DNA of 64,000 nt from Daphnia pulex (GCF_021134715.1 NC_060021.1:6666501-6730500); one strand, 5' to 3'; numbered from the stretch's first letter, positions 36,649-48,841 are shown. The notes: generated by a model not told the origin, from the letters alone. A program made the numbers and translations.

Positions 36649-39459
36649 ATGCCTAAGAATTACGTGACATCCGACGAAAAGGAATTCAAAATTCCTCACA
36701 TTAACTTGGCCTACAATCACGAAATGGTACGTAGCGCAGTAATTTTTTTGAAACGAATATTCCTGCTTGATGCTTTATTACAGCTTATCTACTAATTTTA
36801 ACTTACGTAAGTTTTAACCACCCAGCCCCTTTTACACATACTAACTCCTTTTCGCGGCCTTGGGCATGTCCTAGTCTTGTCCATCAATATATTATCATTG
36901 TTTGGTTAATCTTTTTGGGTTTCAAATAGGACGAGAAGCAAGGTTTAGGGGGAAATAGTCTACAAACAACCGTGGAACTTGCATCACATAATCCAATGGG
37001 AAACTTGACCAATCAACCAGTGACCTACACTTGGGAAAACATTGAAGCAGAAGTCGATGTTGTAGAAGGTAGTTGTCGAAAGAAGACGACCACGCGAAAA
37101 CGCATCCTCGATCATGGTAGAAAATTATCAATGAAAAATGGTTTTGATTAGACGTTACATAACCCCATTCTTCTTCTCTTAAAGTTACGGGGGCTGTACA
37201 GCCGGGAGAGTTCCTGGCCATCATGGGGGCAAGCGGGGCAGGAAAGACGACACTACTAAATTGTCTGACGTTCCGCAACACGGGAAAACTAAAGATCACC
37301 GGGACGAGGTACCTGAACGGCGCACCAGTCAACACGGATAAGTTAGCGCGAATTTCAGGATACGTTCAGCAAGAAGATCTTTTCATCGGCACCTTAAAAG
37401 TGGGAGAGGTCCTTCGTTTTCAAGCTTTATTACGAATGGATAAACATTTTACCTACGAAGAAAGAATGCAAAGAGTCGAAGAAGTTATTTTAGAATTAGG
37501 ACTAACCAAATGTCGTAACACACTCATTGGAAATCCTGAAAAGGGAATTAAAGGCATCTCGGGCGGAGAAAGGAAACGTCTAGCATTCGCTTGTGAGGTT
37601 AGTTAACTTTATAAAAGGCAATAATAGTTTAAATTAATTGAGATTAATTTTCTTCTCTAAATGTCAACCTCAACAGGTACTTACCAATCCATCGTTGATG
37701 TTCTGCGATGAGCCCACTTCAGGTTTGGACTCTTTTATGGCTCAGAATATCGTACAGGTATTTCGTTTTTAATTAATGTCAAACAAATAAAGCTTAACTA
37801 TTGTCACGTGATGTTTGAAGGCATTGAAAAATTTAGCATCAGCAGGAAAGACTGTTATTTGCACGATCCATCAGCCGTCTTCCGAAGTCTTTGCCATGTT
37901 TGATCGTATCTTGTTGATGGCTGAAGGAAGGACAGCTTTCCTAGGGCCAATTGATGATTGTCTTCATTTCTTTTCTACTCAAGGAATGCCATGCCCGGCC
38001 AATTATAATCCAGCTGACTTTTACATATTTAGCTTGGCTACTGTGCCGGGCAAGGAGACCGAGTCCCGCCAGAAAATTAAATACGTATGCGATGCTTACG
38101 AATCTTCTATATCTGCGAAACACGTTAAAGAAGTCGTTCAAAGAGAACATCAAGAGATCAACCGGAAAGATCAGGCACAGGGTTCAGCAACAATGAAAAA
38201 ATCACCTTACAAGGCCAATTTCTTCCAGCAGTTCTCAGCCGTCCTTTGGCGCTCCTTCCTGTCGGTCGTCCGTGATCCTCAGATTTTGTTAGTGAAGGCA
38301 TCTTCTTCTGTCGTAAGTCGATAAAGAGCATTAATTGTTTGACACATGGAACTAGCAGTTAATTGGTTGACACTTGACAGTTCATCGCTCTTTTGATTGC
38401 CCTCATCTATCAAGGACAAACTATGGATGCCAGTAGCTCCTTAAATATTCAGGGCGTTCTGTTTCTGTTCCTCACCAACGCAACTTTCGAAAATGTCTTC
38501 GCAGTTATAAATGTATAGTTTGAAACCTTTTCATCAAATCAGTCAAATATTTTTGCGCATGAACTAAATGGGTTTTTACTTACTTGCAGACTTTTTCATT
38601 CGAACTGCCAATATTCTTACGGGAGCACTTTAACGGCATGTACCGGACGGACGTCTACTTTTTGTCCAAAACTATTGCTGAGTTGGGAGTTTACATCCTC
38701 TTCCCGTTCATCGCCTTCGCAATTCCATATTACATCATTGGCTTGAATCCGGCAGTGGAAAGATTCTTTATCGGGGCTGGTATCGTCATTCTTGTGACAA
38801 ACGTCGCCACCTCTTTCGGTGAGTTATCCAGACTTATTCTTCATGAAAAGGGAATACCTTCTTAGATCACATTGTCAATTCTTGGAACATATTTTGATTT
38901 CAGGCTATTTCGTTTCGTGTGTTGCGTCGACGCCCCAGGTTGCTCTTGCTATTTCAGCACCCATGATTATTCCTGTACTGCTTTTCGGTGGTTTTTTCCT
39001 GCAAAACGGTTCGGTTCCTGTTTACCTGGACTGGTTGCGTTACCTGTCCTGGTTTATGTACGGCAATGAAGCCCTATCCATTAACCAGTGGTACGGCGTC
39101 GAGTTCAACAACACAGATTGTCAATACGTTGGCTATAACGTCTCTGCCATCGCTGACCTTCTTCCTGAGGACGCGAGTGGGCCCATTGTACAACTTGTTG
39201 ATATTATTACCGGTCTTTACGCAGCTTACGAGAAAAACGTCGCTTGTAGCGGAGAAGATATTCTGGCAATTTACAACTTCAAACCAGTACTTACGCACGA
39301 TTTCAACCTTTAAAAAAAAAATTCTTGATAAAAATATTTAAATCCATTTTTACCTTATAGGAGTATTTTTACCGTGATATAGCCTGCCTAGGAGGCCTCA
39401 TTATCCTATTCCGCATGTGTGCATTTCTTTCACTACTCGGAAAAACCTACAGAAAATAA
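36649..39459 (+). CDS. White-like ABCG half-transporter, copy 1
   Basis: Nine exons join in frame: 36649-36726, 36930-37116, 37185-37597, 37677-37757, 37821-38312, 38381-38512, 38590-38818, 38904-39286 and 39361-39459, for 697 residues. The ATPase domain comes first: Walker [10 protein letters not shown] at 103-111, signature ISGGERKR at 213-220, Walker [13 protein letters not shown] at 233-244 and H-loop His270 in TIHQPS. Six membrane segments follow, with [19 protein letters not shown] and WFMYGNEAL matching Drosophila White closely. White works as a heterodimer with Scarlet or Brown to move pigment precursors into eye granules. Crustacean paralogues may have other substrates, so the symbol is left blank. 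The neighbour downstream is its tandem duplicate with the same exon plan. Confidence 0.93.
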
Positions 39460-39880
39460 TAGATTGTATAATTGCCACAATAACAAAACTGTTGAATTGC
39501 TTCACGATATTGTATCAGTAAAATATTAATTACATTTTCAGCTTCATTAACTTTAAAAAAATTTGTTTCCTATTGAACCAAATCATTAAAACTTAACTTT
39601 AACTAGCCCAAAATGGAAACATGCAAATTCGAATTAATTTAGATTTTAAAATATATATTATTAATTTATTATCAGTTCTAATTTAGGCCAGCTGATGTTA
39701 AGTTTTTATCATCATGCGACTGAGTAAAGATCTATACTGATTGGTGGTTGCCACGATAACAGAGTGTTGCACGCTTAGACAACGTTATTCTAGTCGCATC
39801 GACAATCGAGTGTACTGGGCATCCCGTAAAAAACACTCTGCCAAACAGCCTTCACAAATTGTAGTCTTCTGTCACGAAAA
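39460..39880. promoter_or_regulatory. Spacer and upstream region of ABCG copy 2
   Basis: A spacer of 421 bp between the tandem genes. Its last 150 bp share short blocks with the upstream region of copy 1 (ATACTGATTGGTGG near 39735, CAATCGAGTGT near 39804), indicating that the duplicated unit carried promoter sequence with it. Confidence 0.5.
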
Positions 39881-42636
39881 ATGCCTAAGAATTATAGTGT
39901 GACAACCGACGAAAAAGAATTCAAAATTCCTCATGTTAACTTGGCCTACGATCATGGAATGGTAAGTAATGTCAGGCTTCTTTTAAGGTTTTTTTTTTTC
40001 TATTTGATGTTTTACAGCTTATCTAGTCATTTTAACATGTACATTTTGAACTCTCACTTCTTTAACGCTACCTTTAAGAGGCCTTAGACATATCATAGTC
40101 TTGTCGACGATTATATTATCGTAGTGGGTAAAATATTGCTTGACTCTCAAATAGGACAGCAGGAAAAGTTTTGGGGAAAATAGTCAACAAGCAACCGTAG
40201 AACTTACACCACAGGATCCGAGGGGATATTTGACAAGTCAACCAGTGACCTACACTTGGGAAAACATTGAAGCAGAAGTTAATGTTGCCGAAGGTAGTTG
40301 TCGAAAGAAAACGGCCACGCGAAAACGTATCCTCGATCATGGTAGAAAATTATCAGTGAAACATGTTTTAGATTAGACCTTACATAATTACCAATTCGTC
40401 CTAATTCACAGTTACCGGAGCTGTACAGCCGGGAGAGTTCCTGGCCATCATGGGGGCAAGTGGAGCAGGAAAGACGACACTACTGAATTGTCTGACGTTC
40501 CGCAACACGGGAAAACTAAAGATCACCGGGACGAGGTACCTGAACGGCGCACCAGTCAACACGGATAAGTTAGCGCGAATTTCAGGATACGTTCAGCAAG
40601 ATGATCTCTTCATCGGTACCTTAAAAGTGGGAGAGGTCCTTCGTTTTCAGGCTCTATTACGAATGGATAAACATTTTACCTACAAAGAAAGAATGCAAAG
40701 AGTTGAAGAAGTTATTGTAGAATTAGGACTAACCAAATGTCGTGACACACTCATTGGAAATCCTGAAAAGGGAATTAAAGGCATCTCGGGCGGAGAAAAG
40801 AAACGTCTAGCGTTCGCCTGTGAGGTACGTTAACCTAAAAAAGCACAATAAGAATTTAAATTCATTGTAATGATAATTTTCTTACTATGTCAACAGGTAC
40901 TTACCAATCCATCGTTGATGTTCTGCGATGAGCCCACCTCAGGTTTGGACTCTTTTATGGCTCAGAATATCGTACAGGTATTTCATTTTAAATTAAATGC
41001 ATTCAAACGAATGTTAACCATTGTCAATTGATATAAAAGGCCTTGAAGAGCTTAGCATCCGCCGGAAAAACTGTGATTTGCACGATCCATCAGCCGTCTT
41101 CCGAAGTCTTTGCCATGTTTGATCGTATCTTGTTGATGGCTGAGGGGAAGACAGCTTTTCTAGGGCCTATTGACGATTGCCTACGATTCTTTTCTACGCA
41201 AGGGATGCCGTGTCCATCCAATTATAATCCAGCGGATTTTTACATTTTCAGCTTGGCTACTGTGCCGGGCAGAGAAACCGAGTCCCGTCAAAAAATTAAA
41301 TATGTATGCGATGCTTACGAATCTTCTATGACAGCGAAACACGTTAAAGCAGTCGTTCACAGAGAACACCACGAAACAAACAGGAGAGATAAAGCCCAGG
41401 ATTCGGAAAAAATTAAAAAATCCCCTTACAAAGCTAATTTTTTCCAACAATTCTCAGCCGTCCTATGGCGTTCTTTCGTGTCAATCATTCGTGATCCAGA
41501 TATTCTAATGATCAAAGGAGCTTCTTCTACGGTAAATCGGTAAAAACTTTGCTGCGGACTAATGTGAAACAAACGTCCGGTTTTGTTAACAGTTCATCGC
41601 TCTTTTGATTGCCGTCATCTATCAAGGCCAAACTCTGGATGCCAGCAGTTCTTTTAATATTCAAGGCGTTCTATTTGTGTTGCTGACTAACGCTACTTTC
41701 GAAAATGTCTTCACAGTTATTCAGGTAAGCTTTAAATAATTCTATCAATTTAAAGCTAAATATGGCTGCACATAAACAAAATGGATTTACTTACACTCAG
41801 ACCTTTTCATTCGAATTGCCAATATTCTTGCGTGAGCATTTTAATGGCATGTACCGGACGGACGTCTACTTTTTGTCCAAAACATTTGCTGAATTGGCGG
41901 TTTACATCGTTTTCCCGTTCATCGGCTTTGCAATTCCATATTACATCATTGGCTTAAATCCGGCAGTGGAAAGATTTTTTATCGGGGCAGGGATCATTAT
42001 CCTTGTGACAAACGTCGCCACCTCTTTCGGTGAGTTATGGAATTTAAAAAAAAAGCATAGATTAATTGATTATTTTTTAAATATAGGGTATTTTGTTTCG
42101 TGTATCGCTTCGACGCCTCAAGTTGCTCTTGCTATTTCAGCACCCATGATTATTCCTGTACTGCTTTTCGGTGGTTTTTTCCTGCAAAACGGTTCGGTTC
42201 CTGTTTACCTGGACTGGATAAGCTACCTGTCCTGGTTTATGTACGGCAATGAAGCCCTATCCATTAACCAGTGGTACGGCGTCGAGTTCAACAACACAGA
42301 TTGTCAATATGTCGGCTACAACATCACTAAATTCACTGATTTTCTTCCTGAAAACGCGGATGGACCCATTGCAAATTTTATAGAAGTTCTTACCGGTATT
42401 TACGCAGCTTATGAAAAAAACGTCGCTTGTAGCGGAAACGACATTCTTGAAAATTACAACTTCAATCCAGTATCTATGCACTTTTTTCTAAAATCTTTCA
42501 AACTTATTTATAAAAATAATTTCACTTTTTTCAGGGGTATTTTTACCGTGATATAGCCTGCCTAGGAGGCCTAATTATTCTATTCCGTATTTGTGCACTA
42601 CTTGCACTACTTGGAAAAACCTATTGGAAAAAGTAA
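39881..42636 (+). CDS. White-like ABCG half-transporter, copy 2
   Basis: Nine exons match copy 1 one for one: 39881-39961, 40155-40341, 40412-40824, 40897-40977, 41040-41531, 41593-41724, 41801-42029, 42087-42469 and 42535-42636, giving 699 residues. Exons 2 to 8 have the same lengths as in copy 1; exons 1 and 9 are each one codon longer. Walker A, signature (ISGGEKKR), Walker B and H-loop are intact, so the protein should be active. Exons 3 and 4 and the middle of exon 8 are nearly identical to copy 1, whereas exon 2 and the extracellular loop near the end of exon 8 have diverged. It is probably a partner-dependent ABCG transporter of the White group with unknown substrate. Confidence 0.93.
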
Positions 42637-42668
42637 ATTTTAGGATTGCCATAATTACTTTGATGATA

Positions 42669-42674
42669 AATAAA
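42669..42674 (+). terminator. Polyadenylation signal of ABCG copy 2
   Basis: An AATAAA hexamer 33 bp after the stop codon; another lies at 42751-42756. Either could serve. Confidence 0.5.
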
Positions 42675-43011
42675 AATGAAATGTAACTTACATGTCCAGT
42701 GATTTTAAGTGTATATGGTGTTGTAGTCTGTACCTAATCAGTAAATATTCAATAAACCGCAGTCTTGAATTTCCTATAAATATTTCCTATTGTTATTGCG
42801 AAGAATGAAAAATAAGCGAACAAAAAAGATTACGTAAAAACGTTATCTAACAGGCTAACACCAATTGCAACCTAAATACTCCGTATGCGATTTTCTTGGA
42901 GATTTTTTTATTTACATTAGCGTGGGTCATCAGTGTAACGATATGGATTTCATTAAATTCAAGGGAAGCGATGACTAACATTGATGAATTAGGTAATTAC
43001 TATGAATGAAG

Positions 43012-44274
43012 TTATTCTGTAGAAGTGACATTCGCTAACATTTGCACAATGTTTTCAGTGACATCGTATAGATTTTTGGTCAAATCCGAATTTGAATATT
43101 CCTTCATGAAATACTGGACCAAATCTGTCAGCAAGTTGCCTCAAATTAATTAATTTTTAATATAAATTTGATAGCAACACTTACCCGCAGGATTTCCGGC
43201 TGTAAATTTCATCGCAAAACCCGTTTTAGAAACACTTTTATCTGTGATAAAGCGAATCAAGGCGACATTAGATGTAGATGTTGTTAAAATAACTTCATCT
43301 CTGTGATCTCCACTAATTCGGTTTAGAAATGGAGCAAGATCGCTATCACCATCGTAAATCTAGCAAAACAATTAATTAAACAACGTGCGATATTAGTGTC
43401 TGCAAACCTATACCTGTATAACGTCATAATCTTCTTCGGTATTAACGTCTAAAAATTCCATTAAAATTTTCTCCGACTGTCCTACACTGATAAGCCAATC
43501 ACAGCGCATATTACAATCATAGCTAGACGGGTAGTTGGAAGACGTGATGAGGCCCGACGAAGAATAAACGGAATTGAAACAATGCGGAACCTGTAAAATC
43601 AATAAACGATTATAAATTCTGAAACTTAAAGCTGTAAAAGAGTTGAAGTTATACAGAAAAATAATTAGCCTGGAATCCTCGACTGGTGACTTTGTTGTTT
43701 GTGACGAAACGGATAAGCAATTCATGACCAGTGGATCTGATGGGGGGTGGTATGGAATTTCCACTGTGCACTAAAATAACTGGATGTTCGGTACTAGGTC
43801 CGTCGTGAACCTGTATCAGTTTTAAATTATAAATGAAACTGTTGAAGCACTGTAAAATGATTAATTATTTACTCACAAGAAAAAAGTCGGAACCCATTTC
43901 AGTGTCGAATTCAACCAAAACAAGCCGGATGTTTTTTGTTTTATCAACTTGAATGAGCCATACGCAATCCAGTTTATGGTCAGTTGTGGGGAAGTCGGGT
44001 GATTCAAACGAACCCGAATCTCCAGTTAACAGCTGACCCAACATTAAATTTTCCAATCCAGTACCAGTCGACGGGCTAGTCGCTTGCGATTTGGCAATTT
44101 AAACAGAGCAAATTAAGTTGTACTTACCAAAATTGTAATTACAATTGATCTCATAAACTTACCCGATTCCTCGAAGTAAGTTTCTTCTTCATTTTCATCC
44201 TCAACTATATCCGAATAAATAATCGCCACCACTAGCAATGAGAGAGCAATGATCACGGCCTTAAGAGCGGCCAT
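43012..44274 (-). CDS. Two-CUB-domain secreted or membrane-anchored protein
   Basis: I do not recognise a named orthologue. Six minus-strand exons join in frame: 44274-44163, 44082-43877, 43810-43655, 43590-43414, 43359-43185 and 43139-43012, giving 317 residues. A hydrophobic segment near the start (LKAVIIALSLLVVAIIY) acts as signal peptide or signal anchor and is followed by an acidic stretch. Two CUB-like domains follow, about residues 45-160 and 160-275. Typical CUB features are DCVWLIQV, GSDFFLVHDG and RGFQANYF in the first, and CDWLI, DYDVIQIYDG and KTGFAMKF in the second. A short helical tail ends the protein. CUB domains bind proteins or sugars outside the cell. The acceptor of exon 2 is the weakest splice call. 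Confidence 0.75.
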
Positions 44275-44706
44275 GTGCAATTTTTGAGTACCGTTAGTTG
44301 ATGATTTAGATTTCACTGATCGTTACAATGGTCACTCCATGGTTTGGATTTGAGATAAGTGTTATGTTTAGATAAGAAAAATAATACCTGATAGGCTGCT
44401 GAAAAAAAAATGAAACTTCTCTGTTTCTTAGGTGACTCAAACAGACAATTTCTCTTAATGCTTTAGATGAATAGATTTCCATCAAGGAAATACGAAATTT
44501 TTCGTCGATACCTCTTTTGACAGAACATTCAGAATTTAACACCAACGTAACTGTGTATCGGCATTCATCGATGTCTTAAAAGCGAAGCACGATGTTATCA
44601 AAAGTCGTCTAAAGCAAACTATTAATTGAACCAGGGAAATTTGAACTGGATAAAATTTTGGCACAGGGTCAGGTCAGAAAATAAAATAGTAAAGAATTTT
44701 GGCTGA

Positions 44707-46832
44707 TTATACCAGAGTAAATAAGGACGATGAGGTTCGCAGTTTAGGATGAGGAATTGGGAAATCTTCTGCACAAGAACAGCAATGTTTAACAGCTTGA
44801 TGACTGGATGAGCCACAACATTTTAAGGGACAACAGTTCCAGCGCATGGAAGGGGAAACCGGTGGGGGTTGCTCGTTTTGAAGACGAGCCTTACAGCTTT
44901 GAACTTGAGTTTTTACTTCTAGGACATCTAACTCCATTTGTCGAACACAATGATCCAGCTGAAGTCTCTGCTGCCGCTCTTCGGTGATGGTGTTCCAGAA
45001 GCCTGTCAGGTCATCTGTGCGAATGTTAGTCGCGGGCGTGTCACGACTAGTTTTTCGTTCGCCGGTTGATTGTAACAGCTTCTGTATTTGCCGAACTTCA
45101 GATAGGAGGTCCTGGAACTGCATCATTAAAAAAACCCGTTTTTTGAGACAGTTTAGGAAAGCAATTTTGGTGCAAATTACCTGCGACCATGGGAACTGCT
45201 GAGTATCAGATCTTGATTCGTTCAATGGTCTTTGCTGGGTAGGAGATGATTTAACTTGACCATGAATATCGCGAGTAAGTTGTGGAGAGCAGCTTTCATC
45301 GCGTCTATCCCCCGTTTCTCCGTGAAATGGTCTAACCACAGACAAATAGAAACAATAATAATTCAATTTTAAAAATTTTTAAAAAATTTAAAGAGCATAC
45401 CCTGCCGAATAATGAATATTCGTAACGCGGTCCCGATGGTAATATGATGGTGGAGAATTGAATGGAGGTGCAGGGGAGGTTTTTAAAGAGCCAGAGGTTT
45501 GTCGGCTATTATTTTCAGACAATCGTTGAGGACTTTCGGTCTGAGTGGAGACTGTCTGACCAGTTTTGCGTAACTTCTTTTCTAATTGGGCAACCTTCTC
45601 AACAAGCGCGGCGTCGTCGTCTCGAATCTCCGAAAGAACGCGATTTTGATTCATTAACTTCACAAAGAAATAAAACTCAATCATATACATAAATTTTAAC
45701 AAATAAAAAAGCTACCTGTTGAAGGCAATTGGCGTACTGTTGTTGGCAATCAATTAAATCCGTTTGCAGTATGTCAATTGTTTCATTCTTGCAGGTTATC
45801 TGGGAGTATAAGCAGCCATGTAGCTTTACCATACTGCTTTTGTATATTTGATTTGAAAATAGTACCTCAGGGGAACAAGCACACATCTGTTTTGCATGCT
45901 CCATCCAACAGCTAGCTAGGCCTTAAAAGCCACATCAAACAGCACTAACATTTCAATCAAAGGGTTAGTTAATAAAACATTGATGCAGGGAATAACATAT
46001 TATGAGTTAGCTTCCATTTAAACCATTCATATGTTAGAGAGCAGCTGGTCCCACAACTCAAAATATCACATAGTATTCTTTAAAAACAAGTGACTGGATA
46101 GTATTATTATGTAAATCAACTCAACCATTCTCAAATCCATTATTTTTAGAAATTTTTTTTTATGGGAAACATCAGGCTTATTCATGCTAGCAAGCAAATT
46201 AATAAAAGAACACTTAATGAAGTTACAATTTTTAGAAAGATTATCTTTAAATCCCAATAGGGTAATGGGTAGTTATCTGAAAATGTTTGCCTTTACAAGA
46301 AATTCTATCACATCATGTTTTGTGTTTTCCGTTACCCAACAGTAGTCATGCATTAAGGATTAGGTCATGCAACATACCTCCATTTCTGCTGCTTTTCTTA
46401 AATCTGTTAGTTCTTTTTGTGTTGTGTTAAGAGCATCTTGAAGCTGTTTGATAGTAACTTGTTGTGTTGATATCTATAAGAAGAAAGTTTAAAGTAAATT
46501 AGTTTAGCAAAACTTTGTGAAAGATCTCTTACAAGTCTGTTCTTCTCAGTTAATTGAGAACGAAGCATATCTAGTTCATATTGCAACACAGACGCATGGT
46601 CAATATGAGTGCTAAGATGTTGATGAAGGTTATCCGAAAGCTCTTCCAGACTTCCCATGCTTTCATCAATGGCCATCATCTAGATAACAGAAAATACTTA
46701 TAGAATTTGAGTTTGTTGATGACAAACATACAACACACATACAGTACTACATAATCCACTTTCTTGTGAAGACGATTTTGATTCGCCACCTTCAAATAAA
46801 TCATTTTCGTTCATACCAGCTGAATCACTCAT
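44707..46832 (-). CDS. Coiled-coil protein, function unknown
   Basis: No family is recognised. Minus-strand exons: 46832-46743, 46679-46533, 46473-46378, a small exon ending at 45866, 45799-45716, 45657-45401, 45331-45181 and 45117-44707, for roughly 420 residues. The first half (LQYELDMLRSQLTEKNRL, QQVTIKQLQDALNTTQKEL) has the heptad pattern of a coiled coil. A Ser/Pro-rich linker follows, then another helix and a Cys-rich tail (CCPLKCCGSS, HCCSCAED) that could bind metal or be lipid-modified. The small fourth exon may begin after ...ATGGAG (11 codons) or after ...AAACAG (7 codons); both keep the frame. It lacks membrane segments and a signal peptide, so a cytoskeletal or centrosomal role is possible but is only a guess. 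Confidence 0.7.
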
Positions 46833-47882
46833 AATTTTCTAAAGTTCAAGATAACTTTGGTTCTCTATCGACAGGACTATCATGGATTATTAACAAATTT
46901 GCTGTGCGGCTGAGGATTATTTTATTTACGACAGCAAGAGACCAAGAGAGCACAAACACAGAGCAGCCATGTTTTACTGCATCCTGTAATCCTGCCGCTA
47001 GGCGATACAAAAATAGCGGGAAAGCGAAAGAATTCAAGTTGTGAATAAACTCTTTGTTGTGAGGTGATAAAACGTGTATGCTGTCAAATGCTAAAACAAG
47101 AAAACTATATATTGGCGGATCGAGACCCAGTGGCCTTTTATTACATCCTGTAGTTTGATCTTTTATCTTCTTCCTCTGTCAGCTGATCGCTGGTAATTTT
47201 CTGTTTCTGACGGTAGCATTAAATGCGCATTAGAGCGTTATAGGCCTATTAACTGTTAATACAGGTATCGCCATCGTACCGAAGTCTTATAAAGGGTAAA
47301 TAGACGTAGAGATGTGATAAGACAAAATGCACCTATATCTTTTGGCCTCTTTTACTTGTTCGAGAACAAATAACGCTTCAAAATTTTTGCGTTCTAAGTT
47401 TATTGTACATACAATTTTAAATTTTTGAGCACGTAAAAAACAGAAAACGTTTCCTATCACTTCTCCTTTAACGTGAATGTAAGTCACGTTTGCAGGGTAA
47501 ACAAGCCCATCAGTTGATAAATACAGATTAAGAAGCTGGATCAAAAATTCAAAATGATTTATCTTATACAAAAACAAACACCATGTCACATGACGCCATG
47601 TAACAACGTCGTACAGGCATTTTTCCCTGTCCTATAAATTGAAGCCCTTCGTACTGAAAACAGACAGACGACCGCAATCGAAATTTGACATTCACAATAC
47701 CGAGAAGTGATCTCCTTCGAATGTAAGGTTTCTTATTTATTTATTTACTGTTGTTTTTTTTTCCAATTATTTTTTTCGATTTTACTTATAAATCTAACTT
47801 ATAAAGACATTTAATTTGTGCGTTGTTATTCTGCTTGAAACTGAATTTTTTCATAATTTTTTTAAAAATAGAGTTCATCGAC
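46833..47882. promoter_or_regulatory. Divergent intergenic region with TATA promoter
   Basis: A TATAAAT box at 47633-47639 lies in a good position for the small secreted-protein gene downstream, with a non-coding first exon probably ending at a GTAAGG donor at 47723 and an acceptor just before 47872. A TCACATGA palindrome, the core bound by MITF/TFEB-type bHLH factors, is at 47586-47593. Little else is recognisable. A 100-codon minus-strand open frame at 47287-47589 shows no sign of being a gene. Confidence 0.55.
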
Positions 47883-48363
47883 ATGGCGAAGTTTTTAATG
47901 CTACTTTTCTTGGCCGCTACACTTAAGAGTAGCTTTGGAGCTATTTGCCCCAATCCGCAAGCATACTCTGGCCAATCTCTGTGTGATCCATGGGGTACAT
48001 ACTGTGGTGAATGCGTTTCCTTCTACAAGGTTTTCCATTTTATTTTCAACATTTATTCCTACCACAGCGGATTCATTATTACAATTTTTTTGAATCCAGG
48101 TTTGCTCAGATGATACACGAACAACTAGTTCCTGGGTACAAGGGCAAAAAGTCAGAGGAGCCAGCTTGGCATTCGGCACGGGCATTGCAACTTTTACTAA
48201 CGGCAAGTACGACAGTGGACACACGGCAATTTACGTTGGCCAGTCCTCGACTGGAATTGATGTCTGGGACCAATGGGTTGGCCAACCTGTTCACCAGCGC
48301 ACTCTTCGATTTGACAGCACCAGTTATCAGAATGACGGGGATAACTTTTACGTTATTCAGTGA
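47883..48363 (+). CDS. Secreted BPSL0067/NlpC-P60-like protein
   Basis: Two exons, 47883-48029 and 48100-48363, give 136 residues. A signal peptide (MAKFLMLLFLAATLKSSFGA) is followed by a compact domain whose landmarks match the BPSL0067 family: CGECVSFYK with a candidate catalytic Cys, GTGIATF and NGKYDSGHTAIYVGQ with a candidate catalytic His, then GIDVWDQWVGQPVHQR. Known BPSL0067 proteins are mostly bacterial and belong to the papain-like NlpC/P60 clan, many of whose members cut peptidoglycan peptides. The signal peptide, intron and TATA promoter show a eukaryotic gene, so ancestral transfer from bacteria is the likely history. A role in antibacterial defence or digestion is inferred. Family assignment is from motif recall and should be confirmed by profile search. 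Confidence 0.78.
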
Positions 48364-48841
48364 ACTATACACGTTTCCTATTGCCATTATAACAATTCAA
48401 AAGAACCCCTATTCAATGGCTTTGTCATCCTATTACACAGATATTATAATACAGTTACAATTAAAAGCTACTATGACTGTGGGATTCGATGGATTTTAAA
48501 AATTATTGAAAAAGCATAATCATTCAGCGCTATTAAAAATAATTTTATTCATTAGATTTGAAAGATTACGAAAAATATAAAAGACTAGGCCTACATACGT
48601 ATCTATAGATTTTATCAGTGGTGTGACTGAATAAAAAACGGTAAACAAGATAACAGCGAGAAATAAAAACACAAAAAATAAATACAACTTGTAAACAACT
48701 CTTTGCTGTGAGATGATAAAACGTGTATTGTGGTAATTTGAAGAAAAATGAATAACAGCCTAGAGTGAATAAATAAAATCGAAAGACTCTCTTGATATGG
48801 AATCAATATACAATTACTACTACTATTAGATATTACGCTAA
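48364..48841. other. Spacer between convergent genes
   Basis: A 478-bp AT-rich spacer between the stop codons of the secreted protein (+) and the cyclin (-). An AATAAA at 48630-48635 could end the plus-strand transcript. No gene is seen. Confidence 0.6.

Noticed and set aside
43648-43672. GC-AG intron at the end of CUB exon 3
   Set aside because: Extending the exon by 15 bp to a GTATAA donor restores the usual CUB ending (GFQANYF) and a normal GT-AG intron.
47287-47589. 100-codon minus-strand open frame
   Set aside because: No domain, no splice extension and an AT-driven composition; it overlaps the likely promoter region of the downstream gene.
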